Positions 31,495-37,671 of a stretch of 37,671 nucleotides of DNA are shown here, piece after piece. This DNA is from Caulobacter sp. AP07 (lineage in GTDB: Bacteria; Pseudomonadota; Alphaproteobacteria; Caulobacterales; Caulobacteraceae), in assembly GCF_000281955.1 (NCBI RefSeq), contig NZ_AKKF01000172.1:1-37671 (forward strand). Reading direction: 5' to 3'. Made by a program: the position numbers and the translations under genes. The notes under the pieces were generated by a model. The model was not told where the DNA came from. It saw only the letters and a list, made by a program, of their open reading frames with translations, and made no database searches. How positions within the stretch are numbered: position 1 is the stretch's first letter; each line of letters opens with the position of its first letter.

Positions 31495-33402
31495 CTACAG
31501 CCCGAAGATCCGCCTTAGCCATTTCGGCACACGGTGCGGACGAGGCTCCGCCTCGACCGCCGCCTCGTCGCCGCCGGCCTCCCCGCGCGAGACCCTGGGG
31601 ACCGGCGGACTGTCGCGGGCGATCAGGCCGGCCTTCAGGCCGCTGGTCATGACGTCGCGCCAGATGCGGGCCGGGATGTCGCCGCCGACCACGCGGCTCA
31701 TCGGCGAATGGTCGTCGTTGCCGACCCACACCCCGACCACCAGGTCGCCGGTGAAGCCGACGAACACCGCGTCGCGATAGTCCTGGGTGGTGCCGGTCTT
31801 GCCGTAGGCGCGCTGGGAAAGGCGGGCGGCGCGGCCAGTGCCCTCCTGAACCACTGCCCCCAGCATATCGAGCAAGGCGGCGCGCTGGCCGGGGTCCAGG
31901 GCCACCGTGGTCGGCGCGGCGACGCGCGGGCGGCCGTAGGGCTCGACCGGCGTCTTGCCCGAGGCCACGGCGGTGTAGGCGGCGGTCAGCTCCAGCAGGC
32001 TGGTCTCGGCCGTGCCCAGGGCCAGGGTGGCGTCGTCCTCGCGCAGCGGCGAGGTGATCCCCAGGTCACGCGCCGCCTTCACCACCGCCGGACCACCGGC
32101 CGTCTGGTAGACCCGCGCGGCGATGACGTTGTTGGACTGGGCGAAGGCGTCGCGCAGGGTCAGGTCGCGCCCGCCGCCGCCTTCGTAATTGCTGGGCGTC
32201 CAGCCGCCGATGGTCACCGGTGCGCCGACCACCAGGCTGTCGGGGCCGGCCCCGTCGCGCAGGGCGGCCAGGTAGACGAACAGCTTGAAGGCGCTGCCGG
32301 GCTGGCGCTTGGCCTGGACGGCGCGGTTGAACGGACTCTGGCGGTAGTTTCGCCCGCCGACCATGGCCACCACCTGGCCGTCCGGCCGCATCGCCACCAG
32401 GGCCACCTGCCCGGCCCTGGCCCCAAGGCGCCCTGGGCCGGACGACGCCATGCCCCGCGCCACCGCCCGCTCCGCCAGGCGCTGCAGGCGGGAGTCCAGG
32501 GTGGTGGGGACCTTGACCTCGCCATAGGCCGCGCCGTCGAAAGCCGACTTGACCTGTGGCGAGATCCAGTCGGCGAAATAGCCGCCCACCGGCAGGGCGG
32601 CGCGGGCCACCGGGACCTTGACCTGGCCGGCCTCGCGCCCCTGCTCGGGCGTGATGGCCTTGGTCTCGACCATGGCGTCCAGCACCAGCCGGGCCCGCCG
32701 CCTCGCCGCCTCGGGGTGGTCGACGGGGTCGAGGTCGACCGGGGCCTTGACGATCCCGGCCAGGATCGCCGCCTCGCCGATCGTCAGCTGTTCGGGCGGC
32801 TTGCCGAAATAGTGCCGGGCCGCCGCGCCCAGGCCGTAGACCCCGTCGCCGAAATAGATGCTGGAGAGGTAGCGCGACAGGATCTCGTCCTTGGACAGCC
32901 GCAGCTCCAGCCACAGGGCGATCATCGCCTCCTGGCCCTTGCGGCGCAGGCTGCGCTCGGGCGCGAGGAAGGCGTTCTTGGCCAGTTGCTGGGTGATGGT
33001 GCTGCCGCCCTGGACGGTGCGGTGGGCCTTGGCGTTGACCACGAAGGCGCGGGTGACCCCCACCAGGTCGATGCCCAGGTGGTGGTAGAAGCGGCGGTCC
33101 TCGATGGCCAGGAAGGCGGCCGGCACGTGCTTGGGCAGCGCCGTGATCACCACCGGCGGCTCCTTGTAGGCGCCGCGCCGGGCGAACGGCTGGCCCCGGT
33201 TGTCGAGCAGGATGATCGCCCGGCTGGGCAGCGGCTCCAGGGCGCGCGAGATCGGCAGGCTGGAGCCCAGCCAGACCAGCGGCGCGACCAGCGCCAGCAG
33301 CGCCCCGAGCCCAACCCCGAACAGCAGCCGGCGCCTGATCACGAAGGCGCGCGCCGCGATCCAGGCCGGGGCCAGTCGGGCCTTCACATCCTCTGGGACC
33401 AT
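31495..33402 (-). CDS. class A penicillin-binding protein (glycosyltransferase + transpeptidase)
   Basis: Bifunctional peptidoglycan synthase of the PBP1A/GT51 family, 635 residues. A membrane anchor lies at about 25-46. The glycosyltransferase domain has the catalytic E101 in AIEDRRFYHHLGID, GGSTITQQLAKN (132-143) and RRKGQEAMIALWLE. The transpeptidase domain has S370-x2-K373 (QPGSAFK), S423-N-N and K535-T-G. There is no extra oligonucleotide-binding insert, which explains the short length compared with long Gram-negative PBP1a. The last 50 residues are a basic/acidic tail. It cannot be matched to a specific Caulobacter paralogue from sequence alone. GAGGAGG lies somewhat far upstream of the ATG. 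Confidence 0.94.
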   Translation of the reverse strand: MVPEDVKARLAPAWIAARAFVIRRRLLFGVGLGALLALVAPLVWLGSSLPISRALEPLPSRAIILLDNRGQPFARRGAYKEPPVVITALPKHVPAAFLAIEDRRFYHHLGIDLVGVTRAFVVNAKAHRTVQGGSTITQQLAKNAFLAPERSLRRKGQEAMIALWLELRLSKDEILSRYLSSIYFGDGVYGLGAAARHYFGKPPEQLTIGEAAILAGIVKAPVDLDPVDHPEAARRRARLVLDAMVETKAITPEQGREAGQVKVPVARAALPVGGYFADWISPQVKSAFDGAAYGEVKVPTTLDSRLQRLAERAVARGMASSGPGRLGARAGQVALVAMRPDGQVVAMVGGRNYRQSPFNRAVQAKRQPGSAFKLFVYLAALRDGAGPDSLVVGAPVTIGGWTPSNYEGGGGRDLTLRDAFAQSNNVIAARVYQTAGGPAVVKAARDLGITSPLREDDATLALGTAETSLLELTAAYTAVASGKTPVEPYGRPRVAAPTTVALDPGQRAALLDMLGAVVQEGTGRAARLSQRAYGKTGTTQDYRDAVFVGFTGDLVVGVWVGNDDHSPMSRVVGGDIPARIWRDVMTSGLKAGLIARDSPPVPRVSRGEAGGDEAAVEAEPRPHRVPKWLRRIFGL

Positions 33403-33503
33403 ACGCGCCGCGCCTCCTCGGCTCAGCGCCGCTCAAGCTCGCAAAACGAACCGGGGACAAGGGATCAGGAGAGGGCGGCGATTCAAAGGCGGGAGGTCTC
33501 GTC

Positions 33504-34550
33504 CTATTCCGCCGGCAACTGCATGAAGGCGTCGATCCTGTCCAAGGCCGACAGCGGCGAGCGGATACTGCAGCGCAGCCCCTCGGCGCGGTAGTCGACA
33601 TCGACCTGCCCGCCCAGTTCTCCCGGCAAGGCCAGTTCGACGATCCGCGAGCCGAAGCCGCGTCGTTCCGGCGGCCGGACCGTGGGACCGTCCCGCTCGA
33701 CCCACTCGATGTTCAGCCGATCGCCGCCCTCCACCGACCAGCGGATGTCCACGTGGCCCGCCGCCACCGACAGGGCGCCGTATTTCAGGGCGTTGATCGC
33801 CAGTTCGTGGAAGGCCAGGGCCATGACCACCGCCGGCTTGGGCGAGACCAGCAGGTCATCGCCGGTGATGGTCAGCTGGCCGGGATTGGAGCGGTAGGGC
33901 GTCACCGATCCGTCGATGATCTGGCGCAGGCTGGCGGCCGACCAGTTCTCGTCGGTCAGCACGTTGTGGGTGGCGGCGATGGCCATCAGCCGCCCTTCGA
34001 ACGCGCCGCGCACCGCCAGGTCGACGCCGGCGTTGCGCAGCGACTGGCTGGCGATCGACTGGATGGTGGCCAGGGTGTTCTTCACCCGGTGGTTCAGTTC
34101 GTTGACCAGCAACTGGCGCTGGGCTTCCGACCGCATCTCGCCGGTGACGTCGCGCGAGGTGGCCAGCACCCGGGTCACCCGTCCCGCGTCGAGGATCGGC
34201 GAGACCGTGGTGTCCCACCAGCGCAGGGCGCCCTTGGCCGTGGGGCAGATGGCCCTGAAGGCGGTCGCCTCTCCCGCCATGGCCCGGCGCAGCGCGTGCT
34301 CGACGGCGGGACGGCTCTCGGCCGGCCACATGTCGGGCCAGTATTTCAGGCGGTTTCGGCCCTCGAAATCCTCGATCTCGAACACCGCCTGGCCCTGGGC
34401 GTTCATGTACTCGACAAAGCCCTCGGCGCTGATCACCCGGATACAGTCGCGGCTGGCCTCGACGATGCTGAGGAAGTACGCGCCCGCGCCTTCCAGAACG
34501 GCTTTGTCAGATCCCTCGTCCGCCACCGGGGTCTCCTCGCACACTTCCAT
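33504..34550 (-). CDS. PAS-containing HWE-family sensor histidine kinase
   Basis: A 348-residue cytoplasmic sensor kinase with no membrane segment. Residues 20-140 form a PAS domain (FLSIVEASRDCIRVISAEGFVEYMN ... TSRDVTGEMRSE). The kinase core is of the HWE type: the phosphate-accepting H154 lies in ELNHRVKNTLATIQSIA, the N box is HELAINALKYGAL, and W283-x-E285 (IEWVERDGP) is the residue pair that names the family. HWE kinases often feed the alphaproteobacterial general stress or light responses. No response regulator gene is adjacent, so it is an orphan. A short ORF lies just upstream on the same strand. Start set at 34550, where the PAS region begins. Confidence 0.9.
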   Translation of the reverse strand: MEVCEETPVADEGSDKAVLEGAGAYFLSIVEASRDCIRVISAEGFVEYMNAQGQAVFEIEDFEGRNRLKYWPDMWPAESRPAVEHALRRAMAGEATAFRAICPTAKGALRWWDTTVSPILDAGRVTRVLATSRDVTGEMRSEAQRQLLVNELNHRVKNTLATIQSIASQSLRNAGVDLAVRGAFEGRLMAIAATHNVLTDENWSAASLRQIIDGSVTPYRSNPGQLTITGDDLLVSPKPAVVMALAFHELAINALKYGALSVAAGHVDIRWSVEGGDRLNIEWVERDGPTVRPPERRGFGSRIVELALPGELGGQVDVDYRAEGLRCSIRSPLSALDRIDAFMQLPAE

Positions 34551-34626
34551 GATCACCCGCCCGGGCGACAATTCAAGCGATGCGTGTATTTCGGAGGGGC
34601 GTTTGGCGCCGGGGCGGCCCGGCGGC

Positions 34627-34797
34627 CTAATCGGCGCGCTCTTCGCGGCTGGCTTCCAGCATGCCGACCAGGGCCGCCGACAGACGCGAGGTCTGGGCCA
34701 TGCGGCGCAGGGCCTCGCGGGCGTGGTCGCTCTCGGCGATCTCGGCTTGCCGCTCGAGGCGCTCGGCTTCGTCCAGGTGGTCGAGTTGGCTGGGCAT
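34627..34797 (-). CDS. short hypothetical ORF upstream of the HWE kinase
   Basis: A 56-codon frame, ATG to TAG, encoding a highly charged helical peptide rich in glutamate, arginine and alanine (MPSQLDHLDEAERLERQ ... GMLEASREERAD). It is on the kinase strand, ending 76 bases before the kinase start. Codon use is GC-rich at third positions. No good Shine-Dalgarno is visible, which lowers confidence. It is not a NepR-type anti-sigma factor by sequence. Confidence 0.5.
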   Translation of the reverse strand: MPSQLDHLDEAERLERQAEIAESDHAREALRRMAQTSRLSAALVGMLEASREERAD

Positions 34798-34901
34798 AGA
34801 GAATATTTACGAGAGGTGAATACGCCGGACCATGTGACCACTGGTCGCAGAACAGTGTAACCTCACATAAAAAACAACGCCTTACGATGTTAGCGGTCCC
34901 A

Positions 34902-34944
34902 TAAAATGAAAACGGCCCCGAGGTCATTGCTGACCCGGGGCCGT
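34902..34944 (-). terminator. rho-independent terminator on the minus strand
   Basis: ACGGCCCCG and CGGGGCCGT (9 bp) continue after a one-base bulge into GGTCA/TGACC with a 4-base loop. On the minus strand the stem is followed by TTTCATTTTA. A second hairpin (CGTCCTGTT/AACAGGACG, 34945-34966) lies directly upstream of it. No protein gene ends here on this strand. Confidence 0.75.
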
Positions 34945-35084
34945 CGTCCTGTTCCCCAACAGGACGGCGTCGCGCGCAACCAAATCCGGCGCGGCGGCGT
35001 CGCCTCAAAGAACGTGGCGTTGTTCTCGCCGAACGCCCGTCCCGGCACAAGATGACGCCCTGTCGCAGGTGACGTGACGTCATC
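34902..35084 (-). ncRNA. candidate small RNA
   Basis: A strong terminator in a gene-free stretch, preceded by a second 9-bp hairpin and, about 185 bases upstream, a TTGACC -35-like box (35111-35116 on the minus strand) with a weak -10. A TGACGT-G-ACGTCA palindrome (35070-35082) falls near the expected 5' end. This fits an independent small RNA of about 180 bases. The 5' end is uncertain. The 513-base gap between the short ORF and the pectate lyase otherwise shows no protein gene I can support. Confidence 0.4.
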
Positions 35085-35119
35085 AACCGTCGCTATGCGA
35101 AAAGCCTCTGGTCAAGTCA

Positions 35120-35135
35120 TGACACCGGTATCATA
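35120..35135. promoter_or_regulatory. LacI-type operator upstream of the pectate lyase
   Basis: ATGACACCGGTATCAT is a 16-base palindrome with one mismatched pair, centred on CCGG, as in many LacI/GalR sugar-regulator sites. It lies 176 bases before the pectate lyase ATG and next to the -35-like box of the candidate small RNA, so it could control both. The regulator gene is not in the window. Confidence 0.5.
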
Positions 35136-35310
35136 ACTAGCGCCAACAACGCGCCGACCAACGGGCGACAAGGGTTTCGGCACGACCGGACCGGGAGGAC
35201 GCCAAGGGATCGCGGGGGTGGAAGGCCCCTCTCGCTCCCCCTCGCCGGCCGTCGTGGCGCGTCCTTGCGTCGCGGTTCGGCGTGACAGGCCCTGGGAGAG
35301 TCCGACCATC

Positions 35311-36951
35311 ATGCCGCTGAGCCCGCTGACCCGTCGCCGCCTGTTGGCGACCACCACCGCGACCTTCGCCGCCGCCGCGGCCCTGGCCCCGCTCCAGGCC
35401 CTGGCCCAGGGCGTCGCCCCGGCCAAGGACCAGGTGCTGGCCACGATGAAGAAGGCCACCACCTTCATGGCCGAGAAGGCCGCCTACGAGGGCGGCTACG
35501 TCTGGAGCTACCTGCCCGACTTCTCCCGCCGGTTCGGCGAGATGGAAGCCTATCCGACCATGATCTGGGTGCAGCCGCCCGGCACGGCGACCATGGGCCA
35601 CCTGTTCCTCGACGCCTACCACGCCACCGGCGACATCTATTACTACGAGGCCGCCAAGAAGGCCGCCTCGGCCCTGATCAAGATCCAGCATCCGGCCGGC
35701 GGCTGGAGCTACATGGGCGACCTGGCCGGCGAGGCCTCGCTGAAGAAATGGTACGACACCATCGGCAAGAACGGCTGGCGGCTCGAGGAATTCCAGCACT
35801 ACTACGGCAACGCCACCTTTGACGACGAAGGCACCTCCGAAAGCGCCCAGTTCCTGCTGCGGCTCTATCTGGAAAAGAAGGACAAGGCCTTCAAGCCCGC
35901 CCTCGACAAGGCCATCGCCTTCGTCCTCGACAGCCAGTACCCGGTCGGCGGCTGGCCCCAGCGCTTCCCGCTGATGGGCGGCTTCGCCAACAAGGGCCAC
36001 GAGGACTATACCGGCTACATCACCTTCAACGACTCCGTGGCCGACGAGAACATCAAGTTCCTGATCATGGTCTGGCAGACCCTGGGCGACAAGCGCGTGC
36101 TGGAGCCGATCCACCGGGCCATGGACTGCTTCGTCGCCGCCCAGCAGCCGATGCCGCAGCCCGGCTGGGGCCTGCAGCATACGGTGGCCGACCTCAAGCC
36201 GGCCGGCGCCCGCACCTATGAGCCGAAGGCCTTCGCCAGCCACACCAGCGCTGGCAATCTCGAGAACCTGATGGATTTCTACGAGCTGACGGGCGATCCG
36301 AAATACCTGGCCCGCGTCCCCGAGTGCATCGACTGGCTGGCCTCGCTGAAGCTCGACGACAAGATCGCCCCGGGCAAGCCGCGCTACCCGACCTTCATCG
36401 AGATCGGCACCAACCAGCCGCTCTACGTGCACCGCCGCGGCTCCAACGTGTTCAACGGCGAGTACTTCGTCGACAAGCACTGGGAAAACACCATCGTCCA
36501 CTACTCGTCGTTCCGGTCGGTCAATATCGACAAGCTGCGCAAGCGCTACGCGACGCTGAAGGCCACCCCGCCCGAGGTGGTCAGCAAGGCCTCGCCGCTG
36601 AAGGGCGGCGCCAAGCCCCTGCCGCGCTACTTCACCACCGGCGACATCTCGGTGTCGGACCTCAACATCGGCACGCTGAAGGCCGCCGACGGCAAGACCA
36701 CCGCCGCCGACGCCGCCGCCCTGATGGCCGGCCTCAACAGCGAGGGCTGGTGGCCCACCGAGATGAAGGCGGTCAGCAACCCCTATATCGGCGACGGTTC
36801 GACCACCGTGACCCCGGGCGAGTTCTCCCAGACCCGGGTCGGCGACCCCACCGACACCTCGCCCTACCTGGCCGACGTGCCGAAGATCGGCATCTCGACG
36901 GGCGCCTATATCGAGAACATGGCGGCGCTGATCCGGTACGTGACGGCGTAG
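35311..36951 (+). CDS. Tat-exported pectate lyase (PL10 family)
   Basis: Cleaves polygalacturonate by beta-elimination; an alpha/alpha-barrel lyase. 546 residues, starting with a twin-arginine signal (LTRRRLLATTTATF) that ends near QALAQG. The PL10 signature region VGGWPQRFPL followed by YTGYITFNDSVADENIKFL is present (family: GGWPQ-F-YP ... Y-x-x-I-T-F-N-D). Further blocks are GGWSYMGDL, PGWGLQHTVADLKPAGARTYEPKAFAS, and FRSVNIDKLRKRY. At 546 residues it is longer than a minimal PL10 catalytic module; the last 120 residues (from PRYFTTGDISVSDLNIG) may be an added domain. A LacI-type operator upstream suggests control by pectin-derived sugars. The ATG at 35311 has GGGAGAG upstream. A strong terminator follows. 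Confidence 0.87.
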   Translation: MPLSPLTRRRLLATTTATFAAAAALAPLQALAQGVAPAKDQVLATMKKATTFMAEKAAYEGGYVWSYLPDFSRRFGEMEAYPTMIWVQPPGTATMGHLFLDAYHATGDIYYYEAAKKAASALIKIQHPAGGWSYMGDLAGEASLKKWYDTIGKNGWRLEEFQHYYGNATFDDEGTSESAQFLLRLYLEKKDKAFKPALDKAIAFVLDSQYPVGGWPQRFPLMGGFANKGHEDYTGYITFNDSVADENIKFLIMVWQTLGDKRVLEPIHRAMDCFVAAQQPMPQPGWGLQHTVADLKPAGARTYEPKAFASHTSAGNLENLMDFYELTGDPKYLARVPECIDWLASLKLDDKIAPGKPRYPTFIEIGTNQPLYVHRRGSNVFNGEYFVDKHWENTIVHYSSFRSVNIDKLRKRYATLKATPPEVVSKASPLKGGAKPLPRYFTTGDISVSDLNIGTLKAADGKTTAADAAALMAGLNSEGWWPTEMKAVSNPYIGDGSTTVTPGEFSQTRVGDPTDTSPYLADVPKIGISTGAYIENMAALIRYVTA

Positions 36952-36961
36952 AGCCCCTGAC

Positions 36962-37015
36962 CCCTCTCCCCTTGCGGGAGAGGGTGGCCTCCGAAGGAGG
37001 TCGGGTGAGGGGTCG
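36962..37015 (+). repeat. CCCTCTCCCC repeat, extended form
   Basis: A palindrome CCCTCTCCCC...GGGAGAGGG (36962-36984) followed by TGGCCTCCGAAGGAGGTCGGGTGAGG-type sequence ending GGGGTCG. It is an extended, slightly diverged copy of the element in the lipB 3' end and faces its inverted partner at 37072-37123. Confidence 0.75.
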
Positions 37016-37023
37016 AAGAACAG

Positions 37024-37064
37024 AACCGCCGCGACAAGCCGAAAGGCCGGTCGCGGCGGTTTTC
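37024..37064 (+). terminator. terminator of the pectate lyase gene
   Basis: AACCGCCGCGAC and GTCGCGGCGGTT form a perfect 12-bp stem, with an inner GCC-GAAA-GGC tetraloop hairpin, followed by TTTC. It lies between two inverted repeat copies. Confidence 0.85.
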
Positions 37065-37071
37065 GTCTGAG

Positions 37072-37123
37072 CGACCCCTCATCCGTCGGCTGCGCCGACA
37101 CCTTCTCCCGCAAGGGGAGAAGG
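37072..37123 (-). repeat. inverted copy of the CCTTCTCCC repeat at the GNAT gene 3' end
   Basis: CGACCCCTCATCCG followed by a GTCGG/CCGAC hairpin and CCTTCTCCCG...GGGGAGAAGG. Facing the copy at 36962 across the terminator. Read on the minus strand it encodes the last residues (PSPLAGEG and beyond) of the GNAT protein. Confidence 0.8.
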
Positions 37124-37555
37124 ATTCTTGAGCCCTTTGCGCATGAACCAGCGCGGATAGAACGGCGCGGGGCCTTCCAGGGTCGCGAACACCTCGAACC
37201 CCAGCCGCTCGTAGAACGGCCGGGCCTGGAAGGCGTAGGTGTCGAGCCACATCAGGTGGCAGCCGCGCCGACGGGCCTCGGCCTCGGCGCGGGCCATCAG
37301 CCGGGTCCCCAGGCCGGTGCGCCGCAGCGCCTCGGGCACCACGATCATGTCGACATAGAACGCGCCCCACCGCGACTGCGCCCACAACCCGCCCAGAACC
37401 GCCGTCTCGCCCGGCGCGGTGATCAGCAGGGCGAAGTCGTGGTTGTCGGGCGGCCCGACCTGCTCGCCCGTGAAGGCGCGCAGCACCGCCAGGCCTTGCT
37501 GGTAGGACTCCAGCGACGGTGTGTCGGTCTCTCGGATGACGGGTTCGAAGGTCAT
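37079..37555 (-). CDS. GNAT family N-acetyltransferase
   Basis: A 158-residue acetyl-CoA-dependent acetyltransferase. The acetyl-CoA pyrophosphate loop is RRTGLGTRL (79-87), preceded by the FYVDMIVVPEALR strand and followed by the CHLMWLDTYAFQARPFYERLGFE segment common to the family. Substrate unknown. The protein body ends at about residue 144; the last 14 residues, [14 protein letters not shown], are encoded by a palindromic repeat, the same peptide that ends LipB in this window. The gene starts near the repeat at the window's right edge. Confidence 0.88.
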   Translation of the reverse strand: MTFEPVIRETDTPSLESYQQGLAVLRAFTGEQVGPPDNHDFALLITAPGETAVLGGLWAQSRWGAFYVDMIVVPEALRRTGLGTRLMARAEAEARRRGCHLMWLDTYAFQARPFYERLGFEVFATLEGPAPFYPRWFMRKGLKNPSPLAGEGVGAADG

Positions 37556-37577
37556 GGCGCGACGCTAGCCATCTTCT

Positions 37578-37625
37578 CCTCCCCCGTAAAACGGGGGAGG
37601 TGGCGGCGAAACCGACGGAGGGGGC
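37578..37625. repeat. CCTCCCCCGT...ACGGGGGAGG palindromic intergenic repeat
   Basis: A hairpin CCTCCCCCGT-AAA-ACGGGGGAGG followed by TGGC, a GGCGAAACCGAC spacer and GGAGGGGGC. Same family as the element at 19-62. The rest of the right edge (to 37671) shows no gene I can support. Confidence 0.65.
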
Positions 37626-37671
37626 GTCGGCAGGCGCGGGTAGAGGAGAAGAGCGTCTTGATCGTCCGGGG

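Noticed and set aside
34627..34797. NepR anti-sigma factor next to an HWE kinase
   Set aside because: Size is similar but the sequence lacks the NepR helices and there is no adjacent phyR or ecfG.
34553..35086. 177-codon minus-strand frame through the hairpins upstream of the kinase
   Set aside because: It runs through a terminator, two hairpins and the short ORF in another frame, has arginine-rich low-complexity sequence and starts at TTG without a ribosome site.

Overview
The window reads as chromosomal DNA of a Caulobacter-like alphaproteobacterium (Caulobacterales). It is GC-rich with strong third-position GC bias. It carries a clear spmX gene, the stalked-pole morphogenesis factor with a GH24-like domain and two C-terminal membrane helices. 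It also has a stand-alone FliN-type domain protein, an HWE-family sensor kinase, Tat-exported enzymes and alphaproteobacterial intergenic palindromes. Most of it is ordinary housekeeping and envelope content. No phage, transposase or CRISPR array was seen.

Layout. 1-4.4 kb: isovaleryl-CoA dehydrogenase, spmX behind a sigma-54-like promoter, mgtE, and tRNA-Leu(GAG), all on the minus strand. 4.5-9.3 kb: FliN-like protein, lipB, two DUF805 membrane proteins, propionyl-CoA carboxylase alpha chain (pccA), and a secreted GlcG/HbpS-like protein. 9.3-16 kb: DJ-1/PfpI protein, msrB, a GH18-like protein, an unknown protein, a lipoprotein plus Tat-exported tyrosinase pair, DUF2461, a SnoaL-like protein and DUF1428. 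16-22 kb: a TPR and cytochrome c gene pair, a lone AT-rich P-loop NTPase that looks horizontally acquired, then thiC with a TPP riboswitch. 22-30 kb: MarR regulator divergent from a beta-lactamase-fold hydrolase, a Tat-exported alpha/beta hydrolase, a zinc metallopeptidase, small periplasmic proteins, a D-cysteine desulfhydrase-like enzyme with an Asp/Glu racemase, and a second DJ-1/PfpI protein overlapping a membrane protein gene. 30-37.6 kb: a secreted repeat protein with valine/proline-rich alveolin-like repeats, a class A PBP, an HWE kinase with a short upstream ORF, a possible small RNA, a PL10-type pectate lyase and a GNAT acetyltransferase.

Functional themes are envelope and pole biology (spmX, PBP, repeat protein), branched-chain/odd-chain acyl-CoA catabolism (ivd, pccA), cofactor synthesis (lipB, thiC) and sulfur/redox repair (msrB, DJ-1 proteins, D-cysteine enzyme). 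The observations I rate highest are: (i) a lipoprotein that is a detached homologue of the C-terminal domain of the tyrosinase encoded next to it; (ii) the compositionally foreign NTPase between the TPR gene and thiC; (iii) the alveolin-like repeat protein; and (iv) palindromic repeat families, one of which supplies the same C-terminal peptide (PSPLAGEG) to two unrelated proteins. All family assignments come from reading motifs, not from database searches.
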